This document shows, in pieces, positions 9,932-19,550 of a DNA stretch of 64,000 nucleotides. The stretch is taken from contig NZ_CP036276.1 in the NCBI RefSeq assembly GCF_007747995.1, forward strand, positions 3,091,001 through 3,155,000, written 5' to 3'. The translations under genes were made by a program, and so were the position numbers. The DNA comes from Symmachiella dynata. Its GTDB lineage: Bacteria > Planctomycetota > Planctomycetia > Planctomycetales > Planctomycetaceae. The first letter of the stretch is position 1. Each line of letters opens with the position of its first letter. The notes under the pieces were generated by a model that saw only the letters and a program-made list of their open reading frames with translations, was not told the origin of the DNA and made no database searches.

Positions 9932-11032
9932 ATGAGATCCCGCCCCTACCGTTCCCTCTTCGCCCTGTTGGCAGTCGTGTTTCTGGCAACTCAGTCGCCA
10001 ATTTTTGCCGAAGACGATCAAGCTGTCGATCTAAAATCGTGGGAGAAACTCACGCAACGCAAAAAAGACATCGTGGCCCGCTCGCAAGTCTTGATCAAAG
10101 AATTCCAGAAGGCGGACCTAGCGCGAAAAGAAGAGATCAAGCAGGAATACGAAAAACTGGGCGAAGAAGACCGCGCCCTCTCCAAAAAACTGGTAGCCCT
10201 CGCGCCGGAAGTGATCAAAAAAGATCCCGGAAACATGGATGCGGTCAACTTATTGTTGATCGAGTATTTCCAAACAAACCGTTATCAACAAGCGGCTGAT
10301 GTCGCCGATGCGGCTCTCAAAGCCGAGCAGTCCGATGCACTGATTCTGAATATCGGTGGCGTTTCGCACTTCGCGATCAACAACTACAAGCGCGCCAAAG
10401 AATTGCTGACCAAAGCTCAAGAAGAGAATCAACTCATCCGAGACCTAGGCGGACGTTATTTAGCGGAGTGCGATGAGTACCAGAAACTGTGGGAAGCCGA
10501 ACAAAAAATTCGTGCCGCTGAGAAAAAAGCCGATGATCTCCCCCGCGTTGAATTCGACACGGACAAAGGCCGCATCGTCATCGAGTTATTCGAAAACGAA
10601 GCTCCCAACGCTGTTGCCAACTTCATCAGCTTAATCGAAAAAGGGTATTACGACGGAATCGCCTTTCACCGTATTATTCCAAATTTCATGACTCAAGGCG
10701 GCGACCCGAATACCTTGGATGACAACCCCGGCAACGACGGACAAGGCGGTCCCGGTTACACGATCGACTGCGAGTGCTACGTTCCCGAAGCTCGTCAGCA
10801 TTTCCAAGGCAGCCTGAGCATGGCACACGCCGGACGCAATACCGGCGGATCACAGTTCTTCCTCACCCACTTGCCGACCGCCCATCTCAATGGAAAGCAC
10901 ACGGTCTTCGGTCGCATCATCGAAGGCATCGATGTCAATGCCGGCATGGAACAAGGGGACAAGATCAAATCCGCCAAAGTCCTGCGGAAACGCGAACACC
11001 CCTACAAACCCAAAACGAATCCCGATAAATAG
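9932..11032 (+). CDS. exported peptidylprolyl isomerase (cyclophilin) with TPR-like N-terminus
   Basis: A 366-residue protein starting at an ATG behind a GGAG site, chosen because the signal peptide (RSLFALLAVVFLATQSPIFA) begins there. Residues 30-190 are charged and helical, with a TPR-like section (NLLLIEYFQTNRYQQAADVADAALKAE). The C-terminal part, from about residue 205, is a cyclophilin: VEFDTDKGRIVIELFENEAP, FHRIIPNFMTQGGDP, GSLSMAHAGRNTGGSQFF, FLTHLPTAHLNGKHTVFGRI. It should catalyse proline isomerisation in the periplasm. A strong terminator follows at 11112. Confidence 0.93.
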   Translation: MRSRPYRSLFALLAVVFLATQSPIFAEDDQAVDLKSWEKLTQRKKDIVARSQVLIKEFQKADLARKEEIKQEYEKLGEEDRALSKKLVALAPEVIKKDPGNMDAVNLLLIEYFQTNRYQQAADVADAALKAEQSDALILNIGGVSHFAINNYKRAKELLTKAQEENQLIRDLGGRYLAECDEYQKLWEAEQKIRAAEKKADDLPRVEFDTDKGRIVIELFENEAPNAVANFISLIEKGYYDGIAFHRIIPNFMTQGGDPNTLDDNPGNDGQGGPGYTIDCECYVPEARQHFQGSLSMAHAGRNTGGSQFFLTHLPTAHLNGKHTVFGRIIEGIDVNAGMEQGDKIKSAKVLRKREHPYKPKTNPDK

Positions 11033-11111
11033 CAACATCCGTTGCATTTCAATGCGACTGACCACGCAGAACGAGCATTCTTCTTTGCTGAATGTCGTTG
11101 AAGTATTTAAG

Positions 11112-11147
11112 ATGCCGCCGCAAAATTGTTTTTGCGGCGGCATTTTT
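11112..11147 (+). terminator. rho-independent terminator after the cyclophilin gene
   Basis: Perfect 14-bp stem: left arm 11112-11125 (ATGCCGCCGCAAAA), TTGT loop, right arm 11130-11143, then TTTT. It lies 80 nt past the cyclophilin stop codon. Confidence 0.85.
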
Positions 11148-11510
11148 GCGTATTCCCCGGTAGGCGAATACCTCTCGCACATCCCAAAATGACTTCCTGA
11201 AAAAAATCAGTCTCTCCCCTCCAACCAGTCGCCGGTTCGTCTCGACAGATCAAAAAAATCTCTCTATAGTCCCGCCCCTGTCTCTCAACATTTCCCCCAA
11301 AAGCACGATCCCAGCCGCCCCGAATCAAGCATTTCCGTCGGTCCGTCTCGTGGTCCAACCGCGCGACAGGCCCGAGAACGGTTTCCTTGGTTTCCTGGTG
11401 CGAGTCGGTGAAATCGATACGTACATTTCGAACTTTCGTGTCGTCACTCATTCCGCGGCGACCGGCATTCGTTCCACACACATCGTCGATATTTGCAGGA
11501 ATTTTGATCC
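11148..11510. other. intergenic region upstream of the TPR lipoprotein gene
   Basis: About 360 bp without a convincing gene. Short frames here lack ribosome binding sites and overlap the real gene downstream. It presumably holds the promoter of the TPR lipoprotein gene, but I see no clear -35/-10 pair. Confidence 0.5.
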
Positions 11511-13151
11511 ATGCGCAATCGGTTTTCTTGCCTCCTTGCCAGCCTTTCCATCTCGCTCATCATTTCCAGCGGCTGCACACCCTGGGGCAACCTGCAGTTT
11601 GATCGTGCTGCTGCGCAACGTCCCGGCGACGAAGCTCAATCCGAGGCAAGCCATACTCCGGTTGAGGAGTCACAAAACGAGGACTTTGCCGCCGACAACA
11701 GAATCGGAACCCAGAACCAACCGCTCGAAGGGCAGGAATTTGAACACAGCCAACGCAACGAGGCCTCCCAAAACGACTTCCTGCTGGGACGCCGAGCGGA
11801 AGACGCGGGTGAACTGGAATCCGCACGGCGGTTCTATCAAAACGTGTTGCGCAAACATCCCACACATGCACATGCCCACCACCGCTTGGGTGTCGTCGCT
11901 GACAAAATGCAGAACTTTGCCGAGGCAGAACGGCATTACGAGTCGGCGCTAAACTATATGTCGCCCGACAATCGCCAAGAGATCAGCATCATCTTTAGTG
12001 ATCTGGGATACTCTTACCTGTTGCGGGGCGATTTTCCTCAAAGCGAACGCGCCTTGAACAACGCCCTCGACTATCATGCGGACAGCCGGATCGCTATTCG
12101 CAATCTCGCATTGTTGCACGGTTATCGCGGCGATTTTGAAATGGCCTATCAAAAATTTGCCAGCGTCGGCGGCGAAGCCGAAGCCCGCGCGGAATTGGAC
12201 CGGCTGTTTCCACATTGGCAAGACAAATCCCCTGCCGGCCAAATGGCGCAGACTACAGAGATTTCCTCCCCTGCTCTCGCCGCAAAGGACAACGCGCCAC
12301 AACCTACGGCAAGCTCCTCGGCATTTCCCACAAGCCGAGTTCCGGATAGTCGCGGATTCCCACAGCAATCGTCACGCACTGCACCGGCAGTCGCCTCGAC
12401 ACAAACATCGCAGCACCTGACATTCGACACCGCGCCGCCAATCGATCCCGCAAGCATGAACCGCGCCCAGCCGCAATCGCCTACTCCGCAACGGCTCACC
12501 ATGGCTGCCACGCCCCCCAAACAACCGCTCCAAGCCCCGCCGCCACATGAATATCTCGCGGACAACATCCCTGGACAATATACGGCTCCCCCTGCCCAAC
12601 CGGCTGCGACCGAGCAGCAGACTCACCCCACGTCGCAGATTACGCAGGTCGGGTACACAGCCGCCCCACAACCGCAACACCGCCAGCCACCAGCTACTGC
12701 TCCTGCGATCCAAAATCCGGGCCGAGCGACCCCACAGATTGCCATTCAGGTCGACAGTTTTCAGGCCCAGCCGTCCAAACAAGCTGCCAGCCGCACCGCG
12801 CTGGCCATTGGTGGGGCCATTGGCCTGGGGGGAATGTTTCCCACGTCGCGCATCGAGCCTTCGCAAACCATCCAGCAAGTCTCGGCCAAAGCCCCTCATT
12901 CCCTGCAATTAGACCGCAATCCTCCCATTCAAATGCCGCCCGCCACTCCTCCAGGAAACGCTCCCAGCGGATTGATTCGCTCACCAAACCCCGCCAGCGA
13001 CCGGATTGCACCGATCCCATCGCCGAATGCTACGAATTACAGAGTGTCCCCGATTGGCAACAGCAATCAACAAGCAAATGCACCTGCCAATTCGGTTCCT
13101 AACACCTTGGCTACTCCTCAGTCACTACCTGCCTACAACGCCGTGCGGTAG
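11511..13151 (+). CDS. TPR-repeat lipoprotein with Pro/Gln-rich tail
   Basis: A 546-residue protein with a lipoprotein signal (ASLSISLIISSGC, lipidated Cys near residue 22). Residues about 80-215 contain tetratricopeptide repeats (DAGELESARRFYQNVLRKHPTHAHAHHRLGVVADK; FAEAERHYESALNY; GYSYLLRGDFPQSERALNNALDYH). Residues about 240-546 are low complexity, rich in Pro, Gln, Ala and Ser, with one hydrophobic Gly-rich stretch (ALAIGGAIGLGGMFP) near 430. The architecture suggests a protein-interaction scaffold on the outer or inner membrane. The partner is unknown; there is no operon mate. Confidence 0.85.
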   Translation: MRNRFSCLLASLSISLIISSGCTPWGNLQFDRAAAQRPGDEAQSEASHTPVEESQNEDFAADNRIGTQNQPLEGQEFEHSQRNEASQNDFLLGRRAEDAGELESARRFYQNVLRKHPTHAHAHHRLGVVADKMQNFAEAERHYESALNYMSPDNRQEISIIFSDLGYSYLLRGDFPQSERALNNALDYHADSRIAIRNLALLHGYRGDFEMAYQKFASVGGEAEARAELDRLFPHWQDKSPAGQMAQTTEISSPALAAKDNAPQPTASSSAFPTSRVPDSRGFPQQSSRTAPAVASTQTSQHLTFDTAPPIDPASMNRAQPQSPTPQRLTMAATPPKQPLQAPPPHEYLADNIPGQYTAPPAQPAATEQQTHPTSQITQVGYTAAPQPQHRQPPATAPAIQNPGRATPQIAIQVDSFQAQPSKQAASRTALAIGGAIGLGGMFPTSRIEPSQTIQQVSAKAPHSLQLDRNPPIQMPPATPPGNAPSGLIRSPNPASDRIAPIPSPNATNYRVSPIGNSNQQANAPANSVPNTLATPQSLPAYNAVR

Positions 13152-13602
13152 GCGCAATGTATTGCGATGTAATGCTTTGCGGCTCAGTTTTCGTCGGGAC
13201 AAATGCGCTGACTCGGGAACATACCGTACCTAGTCCACACTGGCTCGGCTCCAGTCCCAATCGCTAAGTTTCCCTGGCCCGACCGGTGGGAATTCTTCCG
13301 CCAATTGGGTACAATGCAGACCTAAGAAACGGGGATGATTTACAACCGTCTGACTGCGGGCCAAACAGTCTTTCTCATCATTGCTGCGTCTCAGCGGCAA
13401 AGCGGCCCATGGTCTTCCATCCGGGAGTCATCACTCCTCGTTGCCTAACACTGTCGCCACTTCTGAAAACCCGTCCGCAATTCAATTCCACCTGTATTGG
13501 AGGATTTGAATTCGCTTTGATTCGAAGCTGCGGGGGACTCAGATGGCGCTTGCCGAAATCAACGGACGTTCGGTATTTCGCAATGGATAGGAGACAAGGG
13601 TG
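13152..13602. other. intergenic region upstream of the ACT-domain gene
   Basis: 450 bp with no supported gene. A TACAAT hexamer (near 13310) could be a -10 box, but no good -35 precedes it. The start (about 13155-13190) has a 'gtattgcg...taatgctttg..cgg' string that resembles one at 39064-39093. Otherwise nothing stands out. Confidence 0.45.
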
Positions 13603-14217
13603 ATGACAAGGCGGTACCTGCTGTCGATCGTGGCGAACAAACGCATCGGCGTGCTTCCGGCGATTACCGGAGCCATTCATGAACTTGGTGGCGACATGCA
13701 AGAGGCGAGTCAGACCTCGATGCATGGCGTGTTGTCCATGGTGCTCGTTGCCGACTTCCCGGAACGCTTTGAATCGCAGGTGATCATTGATCACATCAGC
13801 GGAGTGGCCCGCCCTTTCGAAGCTGTGGTGACAGTGCGACTGCCCAACCCGGGCGACGCATTGGATTTGAGTCCGCCCCCCCCGAGCGAGCGGTTTTTTC
13901 TGACTGTCCACGGCGATGACACGCCGGGGTTGATTCGTCAGATCACCTCACGGCTTGCAGCTGAAAGTATTGAAATCGCCGATCTGTACGCCTCGCGCGA
14001 AGACGTGGGGGGACCGGTGATGATGATCTTCGAATTGGCGGTCCCTGAACAAGCCGACTTGGCGCCGCTGCGCGGTGAGCTGGAGTCGATGGGAAATCAC
14101 GACGGACTGACGGTGGAGTTGCAACACGAGAGCCTGTTCACCATCAAGGATGTCCCTCATCCGGTGCGGCTTGCGAATGTCATGAGAACGGCACCTCTAG
14201 AGTCTTCCAAGCATTAG
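13603..14217 (+). CDS. double ACT-domain protein (GcvR-like)
   Basis: A 204-residue protein with two ACT domains: residues 1-80 (RYLLSIVANKRIGVLPAITGAIHELGGDMQEAS) and about 95-175 (FFLTVHGDDTPGLIRQITSRLAAESIEIADLYASRE). This is the layout of the glycine-cleavage regulator GcvR and related amino-acid sensors. ATG at 13603 is preferred over the GTG at 13600, with TAGGAGA about 9 nt upstream. Its ligand and target cannot be told; no gcv genes are near. Confidence 0.82.
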   Translation: MTRRYLLSIVANKRIGVLPAITGAIHELGGDMQEASQTSMHGVLSMVLVADFPERFESQVIIDHISGVARPFEAVVTVRLPNPGDALDLSPPPPSERFFLTVHGDDTPGLIRQITSRLAAESIEIADLYASREDVGGPVMMIFELAVPEQADLAPLRGELESMGNHDGLTVELQHESLFTIKDVPHPVRLANVMRTAPLESSKH

Positions 14218-14291
14218 GCCGCGCCAATAACGTGTGTTGGCAACAGGAACATTGCAAGTCGTTGCGCTCGGAAACCGTCATCGCAAGCAGG

Positions 14292-17200
14292 CTATTCGTC
14301 AAACCACTCGGCCAACGCAGCTTTTAACTTTTGGGTGCGGGCACTCAGTGCTGAACTGTCGGCTGTTAGTTGAGTTCGAGCATCGGCCACCTGTTGCCGC
14401 TCGCTCTCTAATCGCGAGGATTCCTGTTCGAGCTGAATCGTCGATTTTTCCAGTTCAGCACGTTGTTGCTCGCACAACTGTTTCTCGACGCGCAACTTCT
14501 CGGCGTCCGCTTGCAATGTCGTTAACTCGGCCTCGAAAGTGGTGCGCCGCATGTCGAGTTCAGCACGCTCCTCAGCCAGAACAGCCCGTTCTGCATCAAG
14601 TTCTGCGCGGGCCGCTACCAATTCGGCTGACTGCGCGGCGAGGTCGACATCGGCTTGTTGCAGTTCATTTTGCCCCGCGGCAAGGTTCGCCAATTTTGCT
14701 GACAACTCCGCACGGCTCTTTTCAAACGCCGCTAGATCCTGCCCTTGTTGTTCTCTCTGCGATTCTAGTTGGTTTCTTAGCTGTTCTAACTCATCCTGTT
14801 GCTTGCGCAGTCTGTTTTCCGCTTCTTGCAACTTCTGTTGTTGCTGCGACAATTCCCGTTGCGACTGCTCAAGACCTTCTCGATCCCGCGCCATTTCCTG
14901 CGTTACCGACTCGTGGTCATTGACCAATTGCTCAAAGGCTGCGCGGCGCTCCGTCAATTCCGCCTGCTGGAAGTCCAGCAGCCCCTGACGCTCCTCATTG
15001 GCCGTCCGCGCGGACTCCAGTTCGGCAGTGGATTGCTGCAACTCCTCTTGCCCCACCTTAAGGGACTCCAGTTCCTCAGCAATTTTAGCGCGTTCGTCCG
15101 ACAACGCCTTTTGTTGCGTCTCTAACTGTTTCTCGGTTTTCGCCGTCTGCTGGAGTCGTTGTTCCAGTTCGGTCGTTTTGGAGACCCAAGCTTGCTCCCG
15201 TTCGTCCAACTCGGCTTGCGTCTGCTCAAATGCTGCCTGGCGTAAACGCAGTTCTTCTTTCTCGCGATCCACTTCCGCACGCCATTCATCGCGCTGGCGT
15301 TCGATGTCCTGCCGTTGTGTGTCGATCGCCTGCTGCCATTCTTCCCGTTCCTGCTCGAAGTGACGAAGTCGTTCCGCGTGCTCAGCGAGTCTGGCTTGTT
15401 CGGCGGTCTCCGCAGCAGAGGTGTCCACATCATCCTCGGCCAGTGCCGCGGTTTGCCAGTTGCGCAAGGCGGCAATCAACTCTTGCGGAGTTTGAATGCG
15501 TTGCTCAACATCTTTGGCGAGCATTTGATCAAGAATCTTCGCCAATTCCGGATCCAAACCTTCAATCGGCGGGATCGGAGTTTGGGCATGTTGTTTGAGA
15601 ATCTGGTGCTGATTCTCCCCTTCAAACGGCGGCGAGCCGGTCAGCATCTCGAAGAACGTGCACCCCAGGCTGTAGATGTCGCTGCGCACATCGACATCGT
15701 CACTTTCGCGGGCCTGCTCAGGCGACATGTACTGCACCGTGCCCACGGCGAATCCCATCCGCGTGGGAATCAGATCGGCATCGTGACCGGCGACTCCTTT
15801 TTTCAGCGCCTCGTCATCCAAATGGGCCAAGCCAAAATCAAACAGTTTGGCGGTCCCGTCACGCGAAATCAAAATGTTCGAGGGTTTGATGTCACGATGT
15901 ACCACCCCTTCGCTTTGGGCATGGCCGACCGCTTCGGCGACTTGAATTAAAAATTCAACCGCCATCATCGTATCGGGAGGCCCTTGGCGGTCCATCAAAT
16001 CGCGGAGATCATCGCCGTCAACCAATTCCAAAACAACAAACTGATTTCCCCGGCCAATATTCAAGGCGCGCACGATATGCGCGTGCACCAGATTGGCGCT
16101 AATCAATGTTTCACGTCGAAACCGTTTAAACAAACGCTCGTTTTTTAACAACGAGTGGTGCGGAATCTTGATCGCTACCTTGCTCTGCAGCGCCTCGTCG
16201 AACGCCAGAAAAACGTTCCCCATGCTGCCGTAGCCCAGTCGATCGATCAGTTGGTAACGATTCTCCAAGATCATGGGACCGTGGTTTTCGGTCGCAAGTT
16301 GATCCGCTTGCCATTGGGAAATCGCTTGCAATTCGACCAGTCGATCCGACAACTCGTCAAAGGAGGGAATTCGGTCTTCAAATTCCGCCAGGACGACGTC
16401 GATCTTTTCGCGGGTCATTAACCGATTGACGACCAGCTCATCAACCAGTCGCCCGCACGGGTTGGCGACCTCGTCCTGTGAGGTGGACAATTCCAATGAG
16501 GGATGGGGAATGGTCTCTGCCTCACGAGGTGTTTTCGGCAGTTCCTCGTCGGTCGAAGAACTTGTCTCGACCGATGTTTCCGGTGGCAAGATGGTCCCGG
16601 AGAACGGCTTTTCCCCGGCCCCTTCATAATGCACCCGCATTTGAAATTGGCCGATCTTCAGCAAATCACCGTCATTCAGCCGATCACTGCGTATCAATGA
16701 TCCATTGACCTTGGTGCCCCCTTTGCCCAACAGGTCGATGACCCACAGTCCACTGGGTGTGAGCATTAAGCTGCAATGCACGCGAGAAATCCGGTCCCCC
16801 TCGAACCGCAATTTACATCCCCGGGCGCTGCCCGCGAACGTCAGCATCCGCCGTAATGGCAAATCGACATCGTCGGCCGCATTGAGAAACTCCAAACGCA
16901 CATCAGGCATCTCGCCCAATTCACCGTCATAGATCGCCAGTGGATCGAAATCGGGAGGTATCGCAATGCGATCACCACCATCGACCACCGGGTTTTCGAG
17001 CAACCGCACCTGATACGGCCCGATCGAGACATCTTCGTCGGCTGACAACCAACCGGCGCGCTGCGACACCTCGCCCCAACTCGTCCCGGACCGGCTTCCC
17101 AAGTCGGCGCAAAACAGGCGGCCCCCGATCATCTGCAAATACGCATGACGAAAGCTGACTTGCGAGTCCTTCAGCCGTATATCGCAATTCGGCGACCGTC

Positions 17201-17399
17201 CGATGATGCCGTACGGATTCAGCAAGACATGCGGCTCAGAATCAGTCGCGTCCGCTCGGGAGACTGCGATCCGTACGGGAGCGTCCGCACCGACTTCTTG
17301 TTGAAACACCCGCGTCAATGTCTCGTTCACAACGCTACTTTCGGACCTAGGGGAACTTGTGGTTGGGAATGCGATCCCGTGCACAAGGTTTTTTAGCAC
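14292..17399 (-). CDS. FHA-FHA-Ser/Thr protein kinase with long coiled-coil tail
   Basis: A 1035-residue signalling protein. Two FHA phosphopeptide-binding domains come first (about 55-135: IIGRSPNCDIRLKDSQVSFRHA; about 185-260: GDRISRVHCSLMLTPSG, GGTKVNGS). A Hanks-type kinase follows (about 372-640): glycine loop GYGSMGNVF, VAIKIPH lysine, HRDIKPSN catalytic loop, DFGLAH, and YMSPEQARESDDVDVRSDIYSLGC. From about 660 to the end is an almost uninterrupted Glu/Gln/Arg-rich coiled coil with no membrane segment. The listed start is GTG; a second GTG at 17330 is possible. The soluble kinase probably oligomerises or binds a structure through the coil. Confidence 0.93.
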   Translation of the reverse strand: MLKNLVHGIAFPTTSSPRSESSVVNETLTRVFQQEVGADAPVRIAVSRADATDSEPHVLLNPYGIIGRSPNCDIRLKDSQVSFRHAYLQMIGGRLFCADLGSRSGTSWGEVSQRAGWLSADEDVSIGPYQVRLLENPVVDGGDRIAIPPDFDPLAIYDGELGEMPDVRLEFLNAADDVDLPLRRMLTFAGSARGCKLRFEGDRISRVHCSLMLTPSGLWVIDLLGKGGTKVNGSLIRSDRLNDGDLLKIGQFQMRVHYEGAGEKPFSGTILPPETSVETSSSTDEELPKTPREAETIPHPSLELSTSQDEVANPCGRLVDELVVNRLMTREKIDVVLAEFEDRIPSFDELSDRLVELQAISQWQADQLATENHGPMILENRYQLIDRLGYGSMGNVFLAFDEALQSKVAIKIPHHSLLKNERLFKRFRRETLISANLVHAHIVRALNIGRGNQFVVLELVDGDDLRDLMDRQGPPDTMMAVEFLIQVAEAVGHAQSEGVVHRDIKPSNILISRDGTAKLFDFGLAHLDDEALKKGVAGHDADLIPTRMGFAVGTVQYMSPEQARESDDVDVRSDIYSLGCTFFEMLTGSPPFEGENQHQILKQHAQTPIPPIEGLDPELAKILDQMLAKDVEQRIQTPQELIAALRNWQTAALAEDDVDTSAAETAEQARLAEHAERLRHFEQEREEWQQAIDTQRQDIERQRDEWRAEVDREKEELRLRQAAFEQTQAELDEREQAWVSKTTELEQRLQQTAKTEKQLETQQKALSDERAKIAEELESLKVGQEELQQSTAELESARTANEERQGLLDFQQAELTERRAAFEQLVNDHESVTQEMARDREGLEQSQRELSQQQQKLQEAENRLRKQQDELEQLRNQLESQREQQGQDLAAFEKSRAELSAKLANLAAGQNELQQADVDLAAQSAELVAARAELDAERAVLAEERAELDMRRTTFEAELTTLQADAEKLRVEKQLCEQQRAELEKSTIQLEQESSRLESERQQVADARTQLTADSSALSARTQKLKAALAEWFDE

Positions 17400-17594
17400 C
17401 AGTCATGCACGCACCGATTGGCGGCCCGAACCAACGGCAATTACTTCTGCACTCCCCTACAAGAATGATCGATCGCATAGGCAAACACAATTGGGAAATC
17501 CACCCGAACTAGGCTGCCTTTTGCGTAGTTTGGATGCCTTAGTGAACGTTGGTGCACGGTTTCCCCAAGAAACCTCAATTCTGAGGTGGGGTTA

Positions 17595-18755
17595 CTACCT
17601 AATTGCCAAATGTCGTTCGATAGACTCGCGGGCGACTGCCGGAGCAGTGGTCATCCCTTTCCCACCGATTCCGGTGACCAAATGGATGCGACTGTCAATC
17701 GTGGTATCCAAAATCTCCCGATCCTCCAACAGCGTATACACCCCCTGCCAACGGCTGTCGATCCTCCAGTCCACCCCGTCGACCATCTGCTGAGCATACC
17801 GCAGAATCGACGACTCGGTTTCCGCATCCAACATGTCGTCCATGTCGTCACAGGAATAAATGTGCGAGTCCCCCACGACTAAGCGGCCTTCAAAATCTTG
17901 GACCAACAACACATGGATCCCCCGCTCGTCGTACCCTGGTTCCACCGCTTGCTGCGATAACTTTTCCCAGGAAGGGCAATCCTGAAACGACGGGTAGCGT
18001 CGAATCGATAATCCGGACGCCAAATTGGTCGGAAGTTGCCATCCCCGCTGTGGGACCGTGCGAAACATTTGGAGTTGGCAACGACGCAAACCGGCCGCTG
18101 CCAAGACCTCGGGGAACAGCGTACGCACATCCGCGCCGCTGCAGACAAAGACATGATTCGCCGTAAAAACCATCCCGTCGCTCGACATCACGCGGCACTG
18201 CCCTTCCCTGACCTTGGCCTGGCAGGCGACCGTCCGTGGCCGATATTCACAATCGAATTCCCGACCCAACCAGGACAGCAGATCTCCCAAAATCGTTCGC
18301 GGCTCGATACGGATCTCGTCCGGGAAATACAAGCTGGCCCGACCATAGTCCGGACGGACAAACGGATTCATTTCCCGTGTCTGCCGGGCGTCTAAAAATT
18401 CCCGGTGCAGGCCGTGATGGGAGTTCGATTCCGCAAACTCGCGGATCACCGCCTCTTCAAGTTCCGTTGAAGCGACATACAACGTGCCGTTTTGAGAGAA
18501 CGGAAATCCCACCGCAGCGGCCAATTCGTGATAAACCTCTAAACTAGCAATTCCCCGTTCCGCCCACTCTCCCGGCGCCATCGCACTGGGAATACACCAA
18601 CCGAAATTCCGTACCGAGGCGCCGCGCGGCGCGTCGTCGCGTTCGAGCAATAAGACCCGCTGCCCACTCTTGGCCGCAAAATAGGCATGAAACACCCCCA
18701 AAATGCCCGCGCCCACCACAATGACGTCAAATTCCCGATTCGGCCGTCCATTCAT
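17595..18755 (-). CDS. FAD-dependent oxidoreductase (DAO type, TIGR03364-like)
   Basis: A 386-residue flavoprotein of the D-amino-acid-oxidase/glycine-oxidase fold. The N-terminal dinucleotide-binding motif is VIVVGAGILGVFHAYFAAKSGQRVLLLERDD, followed by RGASVRNFGWCIPS and a C-terminal IHLVTGIGGKGMTTAPAVARE. The segment RNFGW near the flavin motif is characteristic of the TIGR03364 group, often found with phosphonate-degradation genes (recalled); none are present here. It should oxidise an amine or amino acid. ATG at 18755 is preferred over the GTG three codons upstream. Confidence 0.85.
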   Translation of the reverse strand: MNGRPNREFDVIVVGAGILGVFHAYFAAKSGQRVLLLERDDAPRGASVRNFGWCIPSAMAPGEWAERGIASLEVYHELAAAVGFPFSQNGTLYVASTELEEAVIREFAESNSHHGLHREFLDARQTREMNPFVRPDYGRASLYFPDEIRIEPRTILGDLLSWLGREFDCEYRPRTVACQAKVREGQCRVMSSDGMVFTANHVFVCSGADVRTLFPEVLAAAGLRRCQLQMFRTVPQRGWQLPTNLASGLSIRRYPSFQDCPSWEKLSQQAVEPGYDERGIHVLLVQDFEGRLVVGDSHIYSCDDMDDMLDAETESSILRYAQQMVDGVDWRIDSRWQGVYTLLEDREILDTTIDSRIHLVTGIGGKGMTTAPAVARESIERHLAIR

Positions 18756-18858
18756 AATCCACACACTTGTTTTGAGAGAGAGGTTTCAGCCCGACGGGGG
18801 GCAAAATCGACTGAAATATCGCTTCAATGGGCACAATTTCAGTGTCGAGTAATCCCGG

Positions 18859-18888
18859 TTGATTCACTTCCCCACTCTAAGATATGAT
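18859..18888 (+). promoter_or_regulatory. candidate sigma-70-type promoter for flgM-like gene
   Basis: TTGATT (18859-18864), an 18-nt spacer and TATGAT (18883-18888), about 100 nt before the FlgM-like start. A small GCCGA/TCGGC hairpin (18939-18953) lies between promoter and gene. Confidence 0.45.
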
Positions 18889-18989
18889 AGGAGACGAAGA
18901 CCCATTCCGGCAGGCCAGGGATTGGATGGCCTCCGTATGCCGAAATTATCGGCCAGTTCCCCATTCCCGCGTTTCAGGGAGAAATCAAC

Positions 18990-19280
18990 ATGGATGTCAC
19001 CGGTCCCAGCACGGTCAACGGCGCAGTGCCGATTAATCGCCCAGCGGTTATGAAACCTGTCACCCCAGCAGCGCAAACGGCTCCTATCTCGCCGCAAGAC
19101 GAAGTCGAAATCTCAGCAGCAGGTCGCGCGTTAGGCGATCTGGGCAAGTCGCCCGAATTGCGACAGGAGCGTATTGCACAAATTAAAGCCGCCATCGACG
19201 ATGGCACTTACGAAACCCACGAAAAATTTGATATCGCCATGAGCCGGCTTCTGGACCGAATCGATAGCGGCGGAGTTTAG
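18990..19280 (+). CDS. flgM: FlgM-like anti-sigma-28 factor
   Basis: A 96-residue protein whose C-terminal half matches FlgM: DEVEISAAGRALGDL, RQERIAQIKAAIDDGTYETHEKFDIAMSRLLDRI. The N-terminal half is Pro/Ala-rich and probably disordered, as in FlgM. FlgM holds the flagellar sigma factor inactive until the hook is complete. GGGAG is 8 nt before the ATG. No flagellar genes are in the window, so this is an orphan copy; its sigma partner must lie elsewhere. Confidence 0.8.
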   Translation: MDVTGPSTVNGAVPINRPAVMKPVTPAAQTAPISPQDEVEISAAGRALGDLGKSPELRQERIAQIKAAIDDGTYETHEKFDIAMSRLLDRIDSGGV

Positions 19281-19550
19281 TCAGCGACCAGCCTGTCCCA
19301 TTCGATATTTCGGAGCCAGAATTCCACTCGAAACCGTGTGGGATGCCGACTTTTCGTGCGAGCGTATTTATTTTTACGGTCACACTGAGAGCGATTTCGC
19401 GATAAGTAAGCGGCATCTTGACGCGGCAAAACGGGGCTGCTTTACTGGAGAGATGTCGCCGCACGCTGGAATTGCCAGTAGTGCGGCATTAGTCTTTATT
19501 GGAATGATGCAAAAGCCCCTGTCTGTTGTTGAAGTGCTGAGGTAGTCCTG

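Noticed and set aside
11350-11952. 200-codon plus-strand frame
   Set aside because: It overlaps the start of the TPR lipoprotein in another frame; the lipoprotein has a clear signal peptide and TPR motifs, this frame has neither.
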